Below are positions 51,005 through 59,768 of a stretch of 64,000 nt of DNA, piece by piece. The notes below the pieces were generated by a model. That model was not told the DNA's origin. It worked only from the letters and a program-made list of their open reading frames with translations, and searched no databases. The position numbers were made by a program, and so were the translations under genes. How positions within the stretch are numbered: position 1 is the first letter of the stretch; each line of letters starts with the position of its first letter. Location: NCBI GenBank assembly GCA_964605235.1, contig CAZSBB010000006.1, positions 62,001-126,000 of the forward strand, in the 5' to 3' direction. This DNA comes from CAZSBB01 sp964605235 (GTDB lineage: Bacteria > Planctomycetota > Phycisphaerae > Phycisphaerales > Phycisphaeraceae).

Positions 51005-54000
51005 ATGATTAAACGCGTGCTCTGGACGCTGGCGGCAGTGGTGGTGGCGGCGGTCATCTTCCTGCTGACCCTGCGCGCCGACCCTGCCCGACAGCGCGAC
51101 GCCGCGCCGCTGACGCCCTTGCCCGGCTGGCAGACCGCCGCCAGCGAAGGCACCGCCCCCAACGTCGGGCAATACTTCATCGAGTTCCCCGGCGAAAAAG
51201 GCTTGATCTACCAGCTCTTCGGCGCTGCCCTCAACCCCTTGCCCCAGGGCGTGCTGCGGGTCGAGCAGCCGATGGCGCGCATCCACCTCAAGCGCAATCA
51301 GCGGGTGGTGCAGATCGAAGCCCAGCGCGCCACGTTCGTCGCCCCCGACAATCGGCCGCGCTCGGGCACGTTTGAAGGCGACGTCGTCCTCACTTTTTTT
51401 GAGTGCCGCTCCGGGCAGAAGCTCGATCTGCGCGCCGACTCCCCGCACGCGCAGCTGCGTCTGCACATGCAGGGCGCCAGCTTCAACTTGGAACTGGGTG
51501 AAGTCCGCAGCGACGGCGCGGTGCGTCTGGTGACCCGCGAGTTCGAATTCCGCGGCCGGGAGCTGGACCTGATCTTCAATCAACTGCATCGCCGGCTTGA
51601 TCGGCTGGAAATCGCCAAAGGCGACACGCTGCGCATTCGTGCAGATGCGGAACGCCGCGGCAACCAACGCCCGGAATCTGCGAAACCTGAGAATGCTGCT
51701 GACCCGGCAGCCCCGGATGCCGCGCAAGACTCGGCCGACCAGTACTACCGCGCTCTATTTGCCGATGACGTGCGCATCACCGCCCAGCAGAATGAAGTGA
51801 CCGCCGACGATCTGGAAGTGCTCTTCGGCCTGAGCCTGGCGGCGAACGCCAACCGGTCGCTGCAGCCGGAGCGTGAAGCCTCCACCACGTCGGCCGACGC
51901 TTCACCCTCGGCAACGGAAACCCCCGCCGGGGCAGCATTGCCCGACAGCCTGCCGCCGCAGCCGGATGACATTGTCGTGCAGTGGGCCGGGGCGCTGCTG
52001 GTGACGCCGCTGGAAGCCCAGCCGCCGACCCTGCGGGATGTCCGCGACGCACTGCTCACCCTGCGCGGCCAGCCGGTGCGCATCACTCCGCCGCGGGGCC
52101 AGATCATTACCTGTGCCCAGTTGAGCTTCCAGCGCGGCTCCGACCAGGTGACGCTGGACAGCGATGAACTGCATCCGGTGGTCCTCGAAGCGCCGCAGAT
52201 GGGCGCGCTGCGGGCCCGCAAAATGGTGCTCGACATCCGGCAGGGCAGCGGACAAATCCTCGGCGGCGGCGCGCTGCGCACCACCGGCGCCGAGCAGGTC
52301 AGTCAGGAGATGGTCGGCATCCAGTGGAGCGACCGCGTGGACCTGGCGTTCTACCCGCCCGATGATGCTGCCGATGCGCTGGCGCCCGCCGGCGCCGCCG
52401 ACCCGGGCCTGGATGCGAAACTCGGCGGCTCGCTGCGGGCGCTGCGCTCGATCGTCTTCCGGGGCGACGTGCGGGTTGACCACGTGCAATTCGATCTGCG
52501 CAGCGATCTGCTGTCCATCGGCTTGACCGCGCCCCAGGACACCCGGCAGGACCTGAGCAGCCTGGTCGCCTCCGGCGATGTGCAGTTCAACTTCCACGCC
52601 CGCCAACTCGAGCAACGCTTCAATGTGGACAGCGATGTGCTGGAAGTGGTGCTGGAGCAGCATGCCAACGGTCGCCCACGCGCCCGGCAGGTGGTGGCAC
52701 GCGGAAACGTCCATGCCGTGCGCCCCGGCCAGGTGCTGCAGACCGAACGGCTGACCGTCAACCTGCGGCATCCCGACGACCCGCAGGAATCCCCCGAGCC
52801 CCGCTTTGATCCCACCCAGTTGACGGGTGGGGTGGCGGTGCCTCAGGCGACCCACGCCCTGGATCGGATGCTCGGCCCCAAACCCGCCACCACGCAGACC
52901 GCTGCCCCCACGCCTGCGGCGTCAGCGCCCAAGTCACTCTTGCAGTGGCAGGATCAACCGGCAACCGATCAGCCCGCCGACGCCGTCGCCGTCGCCGACG
53001 CCAATGCCAACCCCGGCCGGGAAGTGTCCTTGCGCAACATCGTGGCTCAGGGCGCCGTGCGTGTGCGGCTGGAACAGGAGAATCTGGAGGTCACCGCCCA
53101 GCGCCTGATTGCCGACGAGCAGCAGGTGGAAATCTTCGGCACTCCGGACACTCCCGCCGAGGCGCGGCGGATCGACGGCGTGCTGCGCGGCAACCATCTG
53201 GTGCTGGTCCCTGCCACCGAAACGCTCTACGTCATCGGCGCCGGCTCGCTGCGCAATCAAGCCGCCGAAGCCGGCGTCGCCGAGGTGCCCGGGCTGGCGG
53301 TGTTCTGGCAGGACAACATGCAGTTCCACAACCAGTCGGGGCTGGCGCGGTTCTATGGCAACGTCCGCGCCGCCAGCCGCCGCGGCGGGGAAACCACCGA
53401 TCTGGAAGCCGATGTGGTGTCCATCGAGTTCCACACCTTTGCCGCGCTCAAGCAGGTGCTCCAGCGCACCGGCGAGGATGCGGCCCTGACCGACCCGCGT
53501 CAGGGCACGCTCAAGCCGGATGCGAATATCGACGAACGCACCCGCATGTTGCAGGGCCTCCAGCAGATCAAAACCGTCACCGCCGACGGCGGGGTGATTT
53601 TTGAAGCCGCCGACTGGGAAAAACGCCCCGGCGAAAAACTGCTGACCCGCATGCGGCTGACCGGCCCGACCATCAGCTTCGACAACGTGATCAGCGAGGA
53701 AATCATCGTCAAAGGCGCGGGCACGCTGCTGGCGGAAGAGCGTCGCCCGCGCGAAAAGCAGGACGCCGACGGCGACCCGCGTAAACAGGTCCACTTCGGC
53801 GGCGCCGGCGCCACGCTGTTCACCTGGCAGGGGCAACTGGCGCTCAACCTGGTGCACAACGACATGAAGATCGAGGACCAGGTGCAGGTGCTGCATGTGC
53901 CGCCGGGTGAGAGCGACATTTTCCAGCTCGATTGTCAGCGTTTCCTGGCGGACCTGGAAGCCACCGGCGGCCTGGGCGTGTGGATGAGCTCGCGCACGCC

Positions 54001-54253
54001 GCGCCCCGAACTGGTGGCGGTGTATGCCGACCGCGATGTGCGGGTGCTCAACCGCAACCGCGAGATCACCACCGATCATCTGGAATACACCCACTTCGAC
54101 CGCACCATCGTGCTGCGCGCCGAGGAAGGCAAGCTCAGCCGCATCGTCGATGCCGACGGCAACACCGGCGGGGCGCGCCTGTTCCGCTGGAATCTCCGCG
54201 AGGACCGCATGGAAATCGTCGACCCCGGCCGCATCTCCGCGCCCGTGCGCTAA
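51005..54253 (+). CDS. Very large LptC/LptA(OstA)-like envelope protein
   Basis: 1082 residues. An N-terminal membrane anchor (TLAAVVVAAVIFLLTLRA, residues 8-25) is followed by a periplasmic chain of beta-jellyroll units. An LptC-like unit lies at about 80-210 (QPMARIHLKRNQRVVQIEAQ, FEGDVVLTF, FEFRGRELDLIF). Several OstA/LptA-like strands follow, with repeated wording of the type VFRGDVRVDHVQFDLRSD, VASGDVQFNFHARQLEQRF, VVARGNVHAVRPGQVL, IVAQGAVRVRLEQENLEV and FYGNVRAASRRGGE. Ala/Pro/Asp-rich linkers separate them. E. coli LptC and LptA are about 190 residues each; this protein may form a continuous bridge carrying LPS or another lipid across the periplasm. It is a lone gene with no lptB/F/G/D nearby. 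Leaderless start likely. Confidence 0.68.
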   Translation: MIKRVLWTLAAVVVAAVIFLLTLRADPARQRDAAPLTPLPGWQTAASEGTAPNVGQYFIEFPGEKGLIYQLFGAALNPLPQGVLRVEQPMARIHLKRNQRVVQIEAQRATFVAPDNRPRSGTFEGDVVLTFFECRSGQKLDLRADSPHAQLRLHMQGASFNLELGEVRSDGAVRLVTREFEFRGRELDLIFNQLHRRLDRLEIAKGDTLRIRADAERRGNQRPESAKPENAADPAAPDAAQDSADQYYRALFADDVRITAQQNEVTADDLEVLFGLSLAANANRSLQPEREASTTSADASPSATETPAGAALPDSLPPQPDDIVVQWAGALLVTPLEAQPPTLRDVRDALLTLRGQPVRITPPRGQIITCAQLSFQRGSDQVTLDSDELHPVVLEAPQMGALRARKMVLDIRQGSGQILGGGALRTTGAEQVSQEMVGIQWSDRVDLAFYPPDDAADALAPAGAADPGLDAKLGGSLRALRSIVFRGDVRVDHVQFDLRSDLLSIGLTAPQDTRQDLSSLVASGDVQFNFHARQLEQRFNVDSDVLEVVLEQHANGRPRARQVVARGNVHAVRPGQVLQTERLTVNLRHPDDPQESPEPRFDPTQLTGGVAVPQATHALDRMLGPKPATTQTAAPTPAASAPKSLLQWQDQPATDQPADAVAVADANANPGREVSLRNIVAQGAVRVRLEQENLEVTAQRLIADEQQVEIFGTPDTPAEARRIDGVLRGNHLVLVPATETLYVIGAGSLRNQAAEAGVAEVPGLAVFWQDNMQFHNQSGLARFYGNVRAASRRGGETTDLEADVVSIEFHTFAALKQVLQRTGEDAALTDPRQGTLKPDANIDERTRMLQGLQQIKTVTADGGVIFEAADWEKRPGEKLLTRMRLTGPTISFDNVISEEIIVKGAGTLLAEERRPREKQDADGDPRKQVHFGGAGATLFTWQGQLALNLVHNDMKIEDQVQVLHVPPGESDIFQLDCQRFLADLEATGGLGVWMSSRTPRPELVAVYADRDVRVLNRNREITTDHLEYTHFDRTIVLRAEEGKLSRIVDADGNTGGARLFRWNLREDRMEIVDPGRISAPVR

Positions 54254-54281
54254 ACGCGGGGCTTCCACTTGGCGCTGGGCA

Positions 54282-54395
54282 ACGAGCCGGAAGCGTCAGC
54301 CACGGGCTACGCCCACGGACGCCGCTCGCCACATGAACAACACCTGACGCATTGAAAACCACGCGCTCTGCCCGTCGCTCACGCTTCCGGCTCGT
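54282..54395. repeat. Element B: 114-bp intergenic element with 26-bp inverted arms
   Basis: Left arm 54282-54307 matches the reverse complement of the right arm 54370-54395 at 24 of 26 bases. Same arms and almost the same length as element A (18842-18956). It starts 28 bp after the stop of the LptC/OstA-like gene and is preceded by one GGCGCTGGGCAACGAG unit. Confidence 0.85.
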
Positions 54396-54435
54396 TCATT
54401 CCCGGACGATCTGCTGCTCCCACGCGGTTCCCCCG

Positions 54436-54441
54436 TACACT
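54436..54441 (+). promoter_or_regulatory. -10 box of dinG (leaderless type)
   Basis: TACACT followed by 7 nt and the GTG start at 54449. No Shine-Dalgarno. Confidence 0.45.
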
Positions 54442-54448
54442 GTTGTCC

Positions 54449-56644
54449 GTGACCTTCGATCCCCTGGACATCCTGGCGAGCGATGGCCCGATCGCCCGGC
54501 GGCTGGGCGAACGCTATGAGCAGCGCCCGCAGCAGACGCAGATGGTGCTGGCGGTGCAGCACGCCCTGAGCACCGGGGGCAACCTGATCGTCGAGGCGGG
54601 CACCGGCGTGGGCAAGAGCTTCGCGTATCTGCTCCCGGCGGTGCAGCACATCCTCACCCAGCGCGCCGAGGGCCGCAGCCGCGACACCGGGCGCGGCCGG
54701 GTGATCATCTCCACCCACACCATCGCCCTGCAGGAACAGCTCATCAGCAAGGATGTGCCGCTGCTGCAGGCGGTGCTGGGCGCGGAGTTCACCGCGTTGC
54801 TGGTCAAGGGACGGGGGAACTATCTCTCCCGGCGGCGTCTGCAACGGGCGCTGGAACGTGATCAGCAACTCTTTGACGACCCGGCGGCAGGACGCAGTCT
54901 GGAGATCATCGAACGCTGGGCGCAGACCACCACCGACGGCTCGCTGGCGACGCTGCCGCAGCTGGAGCGCCCCGGCGTGTGGGATCACGCCCGCAGCGAC
55001 AGCGATGACTGCCTGGGGCGACGGTGTGCTTCGTATCAGACCTGTTTCTACCAGAGCGCGCGGCGACGGATGGAAAACGCCGACCTGCTGGTGGTCAATC
55101 ACGCGCTGTTTTTTGCCGACCTGGCGCTGCGCATGGAAGGCTTCGGCCTGCTTCCACCCTATGACGCGGTGATTCTCGACGAAGCGCACACCGTTGAGGA
55201 CGTCGCCAGCGAATACTTCGGCTTAAGCGCCAGCCGCTTCCAGGTGCGCCTGCTGCTGCAATCGCTGCTGTCCCGCAACGGCCGGGGACTGCTCAATTCC
55301 CTGCAGAACAAGCTGCGCGGCGACTACCGCGGCTTCAACCGCGCCATGGACCTGATCACCCGCGCGGCGGCGGCGCAGGACCAGTATTTCGATGAGCTGG
55401 TGGCGTGGCAGGAACAGGTGGGCCGCAGCAATGGACGGGTCGATCAACCTCACATCGTGGAAAATCCGCTGAGTCCGTTGCTCAACGAGCTTTCGCTGGC
55501 GCTCAAGGTGGTGCGCGACGGCCTGCCGAGCGAGGAAGACCGCATGGAAGTGGACGCCTACGCCAATCGCTGTCAGGCGGTGGCGGGGGCGGTCACGGCA
55601 TTGCAGGAACAGTCGGAAACCGACAGCGTGTACTGGCTGGAGATCAACACCAAACGCCAGCCGGCGAGCGTGCGGCACAAGAGCGCGCCGATCGACGTGG
55701 GCCCCTTGCTGGGACGCTGGTTGTTTGACGCCAAGACCACCGAGGGCGCGCCCATTGCCGTGGTGCTGACCTCGGCGACGCTGGCGACCAGCGGGAAGCA
55801 GGACGACGGGAAAGCAGGGGCGGAGAAGGCGAAGACGAAGCGGAGGCGCCAGGCGCCGCCGGACGGTGCAGATGCGCAGGTGGCGGTGGAGGGACAGCAG
55901 GGGGATGCAGCGCCCATACCGATTCCTGCGGACAGTCCGTTTGCGCATCTGCGCACGCGGCTGGGTCTGCGGGTGACGCAGGAATTGCTGCTGGGATCGC
56001 CGTTCGATTACGCCAGACAGGCGCAGCTCCTGATTGAAGCCGGCTTGCCCGAACCCAATCAGTCCGCGTACCTGGGGGCGCTGGGGCCGGTGCTGCTGGA
56101 GCATCTGGATCGCAGCGACGGCGGAGCGTTTGTGCTGTTCACCAGCTATGACCACCTGCGGCAGGTGGCGCAGTGGCTGCGCCCCCGGCTGGAGTTTCGC
56201 GGCATGCCGTTGCTGGTGCATGGCGATGGCGAGCAGCGCAGTGTGCTGCTGGATCGCTTTCGGGGGGATCGGCGGAGCGTGCTGCTGGGGGCGGACAGTT
56301 TCTGGCAGGGCGTGGACGTGCAGGGCGAGGGGTTGCGGAACGTGATCATCACCCGGTTGCCGTTCACCCCGCCGGATCATCCGTTGACGGAGGCGCGGAC
56401 GGACCGGATCAAGGCGCGGGGGGGCAATGCATTCCGGGATTACTCATTGCCGGAGGCGATTTTGAAGTTCAAGCAGGGGTTCGGCCGGCTGATACGTTCG
56501 CGTACGGACCAGGGCAGCGTGGTGGTGCTGGACAGTCGGCTGGCGAAGAAGCCGTATGGCAAGCGGTTTCTCGCGGCGTTGCCGGCGTTGCCGGTGCAGG
56601 TGATTCAGAGCCGGCGCGAAGAGAGTTGGCGTGCGCGGGAGTAA
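54449..56644 (+). CDS. dinG: ATP-dependent helicase, DinG/XPD-like superfamily 2
   Basis: 731 residues from GTG at 54449. It should unwind DNA 5'-3', acting on D-loops and G-quadruplexes. Walker A EAGTGVGKSFAYLLPA, motif STHTIALQEQLI, DEAH box VILDEAHTVEDVAS, VVLTSATLA, and motifs V/VI GADSFWQGVDVQGEGLRNVIITRLPF and KFKQGFGRLIRS are all present. The iron-sulfur region reads CLGRRCASYQTC (three Cys), but the usual first ligand at KGRxNYLC is Ser (KGRGNYLSRRRL), so the cluster may be altered or absent. A low-complexity insert (KAKTKRRRQAPPDGADAQV) separates the two helicase halves. Confidence 0.9.
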   Translation: MTFDPLDILASDGPIARRLGERYEQRPQQTQMVLAVQHALSTGGNLIVEAGTGVGKSFAYLLPAVQHILTQRAEGRSRDTGRGRVIISTHTIALQEQLISKDVPLLQAVLGAEFTALLVKGRGNYLSRRRLQRALERDQQLFDDPAAGRSLEIIERWAQTTTDGSLATLPQLERPGVWDHARSDSDDCLGRRCASYQTCFYQSARRRMENADLLVVNHALFFADLALRMEGFGLLPPYDAVILDEAHTVEDVASEYFGLSASRFQVRLLLQSLLSRNGRGLLNSLQNKLRGDYRGFNRAMDLITRAAAAQDQYFDELVAWQEQVGRSNGRVDQPHIVENPLSPLLNELSLALKVVRDGLPSEEDRMEVDAYANRCQAVAGAVTALQEQSETDSVYWLEINTKRQPASVRHKSAPIDVGPLLGRWLFDAKTTEGAPIAVVLTSATLATSGKQDDGKAGAEKAKTKRRRQAPPDGADAQVAVEGQQGDAAPIPIPADSPFAHLRTRLGLRVTQELLLGSPFDYARQAQLLIEAGLPEPNQSAYLGALGPVLLEHLDRSDGGAFVLFTSYDHLRQVAQWLRPRLEFRGMPLLVHGDGEQRSVLLDRFRGDRRSVLLGADSFWQGVDVQGEGLRNVIITRLPFTPPDHPLTEARTDRIKARGGNAFRDYSLPEAILKFKQGFGRLIRSRTDQGSVVVLDSRLAKKPYGKRFLAALPALPVQVIQSRREESWRARE

Positions 56645-56767
56645 GCACACGGGTGTGTGAGCGGGGGCAGATGCGGCCCCACGGTTTCGCCTGCGGCTCC
56701 TGCGTGGGCGTGCTGAGGGGCGTGAGCGTGCGCGCAGCGGGGTGACGCTGGTGATTGGCGCGGTGGC

Positions 56768-59149
56768 TCAGAACGGCAGGGCGATGTCGAAGCTGAAGAT
56801 GCGGGTTTCGTCGTCGTCGGCTTTGAGGACCGGGAACGCCAGGTCGAAGGCGAAAGGCGCCTGGCCCAGGAACGGAATGTTCAGGCGCAGGCCGGTGCCG
56901 ATGGCGACGCGGTATTTGGTGAGTTCGAAGTTGTCCTCGACGGTGCCGGTGTCGACGAAGAAAACCCAGCGGATGATTTCCTGGTAGATGGGGACGTTGT
57001 ATTCCCAGCTCATCAGGAACATGAAGTCGCCGCCGAGGGATTCATCGTCATCGACGGGGACGGTGGCGGGCAGGCCCAGGACAGGATCGGGTTTGCGGAC
57101 CTGGCGGGGACCGACGCCGCGGTAGTCGAAGCCGCGCAGGGTGCGATGGCCGCCGGCGTTGAAACGTTCGAAGATGGGGGCTTCGTCTTCGGGGAAGAGG
57201 TAGCCGACCTGCGAGCGCATGGACAGGACGGTGCGGCGACCCATGAAGTCTTCGTCGACGGTCCAGTACTTGCTGTAGCGCGCCGAAGCGGTGGCGAAGT
57301 GGAAGTCGCCGCCGTAGGCCCCGGTGTAGCCCAGGCTCAGCCCCAGCTTGCTGCCGGTGGTGGGGAAGAGGTTGTTGTCGACGGTGGAACGGTTGATGCT
57401 GAAGGTGAGGGAGGTGAGGAGATTGTTGCCTTCCACGTCATCGACATCGCTGGGGGCGTTGGGATCGACGGAGCTGATGTCCACCATTTCCACGCGGTTG
57501 TTGATGCTGGCGGACCAGACATCGCCGAAGGCTTTACCGATGCCGATGTTGCCGCCCATGCGCTGTTCGTCATACTTGTCGCGTTCGCGTTCGAAGAAGA
57601 AAGCGCTGGTGTCCAGGAAGTAGGGGGTTTCCAGGAAGTAGGGATCGCGGAAGCTCACGGCATAATTGCTGACCTGATCGCCCGGGGAGATGGCGAGGTT
57701 GAAGTACTGGCCGGCGCCGCGGAACGCCTTGCCGGTGAAGAACTCGCCGAAGCTTTCGGGGGTGTCGGCGATGTCGAAGTTGCGCTGGGTCAGTTCGATG
57801 GCGCCGATGACGCCCGAGTCGGAGCTGATGCCGGCGCCGAAGCTCAGCGAGCCGGTGTTCTTTTCCTTGACTTCGATCAGCACATCGCGGACTTCATCCT
57901 GGGGCGTGCCCAGCACGGTGACGTTGGCTTCGTCGAACCAACTGGTCGCCTTGAGGCGTTTTTCGGTTTTGTCGATGCCGGTGCGGTCAAAGGGACGGCC
58001 GGGGTCCAGGCCGCGCACCTGCCGGAGGATCACTTTGTCGCGGGTGATCTGGTTGTTGCGCACCGCGACCTTGCCCACGGTGTAGGTGGCGCCCTCGGTG
58101 ACGTTGACGATCACATCCACGCGGGGGTTTTCCAGATCGCGCTGGCGGTCGATCTGCACGCTCGATTCGATGTACCCGAGCTTGCCGTAGTAATCACTCA
58201 GGGCGTCATTGCTCTTCTTGAGCATGTTTTCGCCGAACACATCGCCGACTTTCAGGGGCAGGATGGCGATGAGCTGTTCGGTGCTGAAAATCTGGTTGCC
58301 CTTGATGGTGATGGCGTTGACGGTGTACCGGCCGCCTTCTTCGATCAGGAAGGTGACGGTGGCGTCACGCTCATTGGGCGACACGTCGATCCGGCGGGAC
58401 ACCTGGGCGTCGATGTAGCCGCGGTCGTTGTAGTACTGGCGCAGGGTGTCGGCGTCGGTGTCCAGTTGCTCGCGGCTCATCTCCCCGCCCCGGAGCAGGA
58501 AGATGTGGGTCTTGCTGCGGATCTGGGCGGTCAGTTCCTTGCTCTCGAACGCCTGGTTGCCTTCGAAGGCGATCTTGCGGATGCGAACCTTGGGCCCTTC
58601 GCGGACGCGCAGCAGCAGGACGCTCGATTCCTTGAGCAGGTCGCCGTCCAGACTCACGTCGGTGACGAAAAAGCCCTTCTTCTCATACGCCCGCTTGATC
58701 TCGGCGATGCCGCGGTCGATCAGGTAGGGGTCCACCGGGTCGCCCTTGCGCAGCACGACCATGTTGAGGATTTCGTTGTCGCTGATGGCTTTGTTGCCCA
58801 CCACGCGCACGTCCTGGAGCAGGGGCTGTTCGTCGACCACGTAGGTCAACACCACGCTGCCGGTGTCCAGTTGCTCGACCTGGGCCTGCACGGTGCGGAA
58901 GCGTCCCAGGTGGGTGATGCGGACAATATCCTGCTGCACCAGTTCAGGGTCATACGCCGCGCCGGGCGCCAGGCGGATCTGGTTGCGGACCAGTTGCTCG
59001 CCGACGACCTTCAGGCCCTGAATGCGAATCTCGGCGATGGGGCGGTTCGCCAGGTCCAGGCCCTGCGCCCAGACGCCGCGCGGCGTCAGCGTCAGCAAGC
59101 CCAGGACCAGCATCCCCAACAAGTTCCGGCCGGTGTGCATGTGCAACAT
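56768..59149 (-). CDS. bamA: Outer-membrane protein assembly factor BamA
   Basis: 793 residues from the ATG at 59149 (GAGGGAA upstream; an in-frame GTG at 59167 is less likely). Signal peptide MLVLGLLTLTPRGVWAQ. Five POTRA domains run over about 30-430 (VVGNKAISDNEILNMVVLRKGD, AFEGNQAFESKELTAQI, IKGNQIFSTEQLIAILPLKVGDV, VRNNQITRDKVILRQV). The 16-strand Omp85 barrel follows, with the L6 motif TLRGFDYRGVGPR (xRGF) and a C-terminal FSFDIALPF ending in Phe. It folds beta-barrel proteins into the outer membrane, including the porin in this window. No skp/ompH or lpx genes adjoin it. Confidence 0.95.
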   Translation of the reverse strand: MLHMHTGRNLLGMLVLGLLTLTPRGVWAQGLDLANRPIAEIRIQGLKVVGEQLVRNQIRLAPGAAYDPELVQQDIVRITHLGRFRTVQAQVEQLDTGSVVLTYVVDEQPLLQDVRVVGNKAISDNEILNMVVLRKGDPVDPYLIDRGIAEIKRAYEKKGFFVTDVSLDGDLLKESSVLLLRVREGPKVRIRKIAFEGNQAFESKELTAQIRSKTHIFLLRGGEMSREQLDTDADTLRQYYNDRGYIDAQVSRRIDVSPNERDATVTFLIEEGGRYTVNAITIKGNQIFSTEQLIAILPLKVGDVFGENMLKKSNDALSDYYGKLGYIESSVQIDRQRDLENPRVDVIVNVTEGATYTVGKVAVRNNQITRDKVILRQVRGLDPGRPFDRTGIDKTEKRLKATSWFDEANVTVLGTPQDEVRDVLIEVKEKNTGSLSFGAGISSDSGVIGAIELTQRNFDIADTPESFGEFFTGKAFRGAGQYFNLAISPGDQVSNYAVSFRDPYFLETPYFLDTSAFFFERERDKYDEQRMGGNIGIGKAFGDVWSASINNRVEMVDISSVDPNAPSDVDDVEGNNLLTSLTFSINRSTVDNNLFPTTGSKLGLSLGYTGAYGGDFHFATASARYSKYWTVDEDFMGRRTVLSMRSQVGYLFPEDEAPIFERFNAGGHRTLRGFDYRGVGPRQVRKPDPVLGLPATVPVDDDESLGGDFMFLMSWEYNVPIYQEIIRWVFFVDTGTVEDNFELTKYRVAIGTGLRLNIPFLGQAPFAFDLAFPVLKADDDETRIFSFDIALPF

Positions 59150-59768
59150 CGTGATGGATTCCCTCACGGGTCAGAGCAAAGAACAGCAGTGTAATCCCCC
59201 CGGCTTGCCCGGCCAAACGAGCCGGCGTCGCGCCGGGAGCCACCTCAGGGCCAGCGCCTCTGGCCCTGCGGCAACAACTCCCGCGCGGGAGCAACGGGTT
59301 GCAGCGCCGCCGCAGGAGAATCACGCCCGGAAAGCAACCCTTCCCTGCCGGCTTGCGGTGGCCCACCAGTCGTCACGGCGACCATGGGGTCCATGCTACC
59401 GGGGGCTTCCGGGGGGGGATGTTTTCGACCCCGACAGGGGGCGTGGAAAGTAGCCACGGGTGGAGCGCAGCGAAACCCGTGGTTGACGAGCGCGCTTGAT
59501 TCCGATCCGTCCCGGAGGGACGGCGGAGGCTTCCTTCACCCCTGCCGGGGTGAGAATTTGCACCAGCGCTTTTTCCCACGAGTTCCGCTGCGCTCCACTC
59601 GTGGCTACTTTCCTGCGCCCCCTTCAGGGGCGAAGACCATGCACCGCAAGCTGGGAGGCAACCGCAAGCCCTGACGCTCGGCGATCCGTCAGCACGGGTT
59701 GATCATCCATATGCGCTGACCCTGGGAACCACCTGCAGCTCCCATGAAACGGTTTCCGGGGCGTCGCC
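59150..59768. other. 620-bp intergenic region rich in palindromes
   Basis: Between bamA and the PfpI gene. The part at 59247-59291 has AGGGCCAG-cgcct-CTGGCCCT and CTCCCGCGCGGGAG. At 59406-59416 is a partial CTTCCGGGGGG. From 59429 to 59630 lies the six-hairpin cluster listed separately. No protein gene is seen. Confidence 0.75.
59429..59630. repeat. Composite palindromic element: six hairpins in a large inverted repeat
   Basis: Hairpins in order: CCCC-gaca-GGGG (59429-59440); CCACGGGT...ACCCGTGG (59454-59482); CCGTCCC-gga-GGGACGG (59507-59523); CACCCC-tgcc-GGGGTG (59537-59552); CCACGAGT...ACTCGTGG (59576-59604); CCCC-ttca-GGGG (59619-59630). The first two and last two form outer inverted arms. 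The second and fifth differ by a compensated base pair (G-C to A-T), which keeps each 8-bp stem. This is good sequence evidence of selection or copying pressure on the fold. It resembles widespread Planctomycetota intergenic repeats (GGAGCGCAGCG text). Confidence 0.88.

Noticed and set aside
57146..59194. 682-residue plus-strand open frame opposite bamA
   Set aside because: Val/Ala/Asp/Gly shadow of the BamA codon pattern; BamA has five POTRA domains and a full barrel.
59299..59702. Several 60-96-residue frames in the bamA-PfpI gap
   Set aside because: They are translations of the palindromic cluster with mutually overlapping frames and no RBS.
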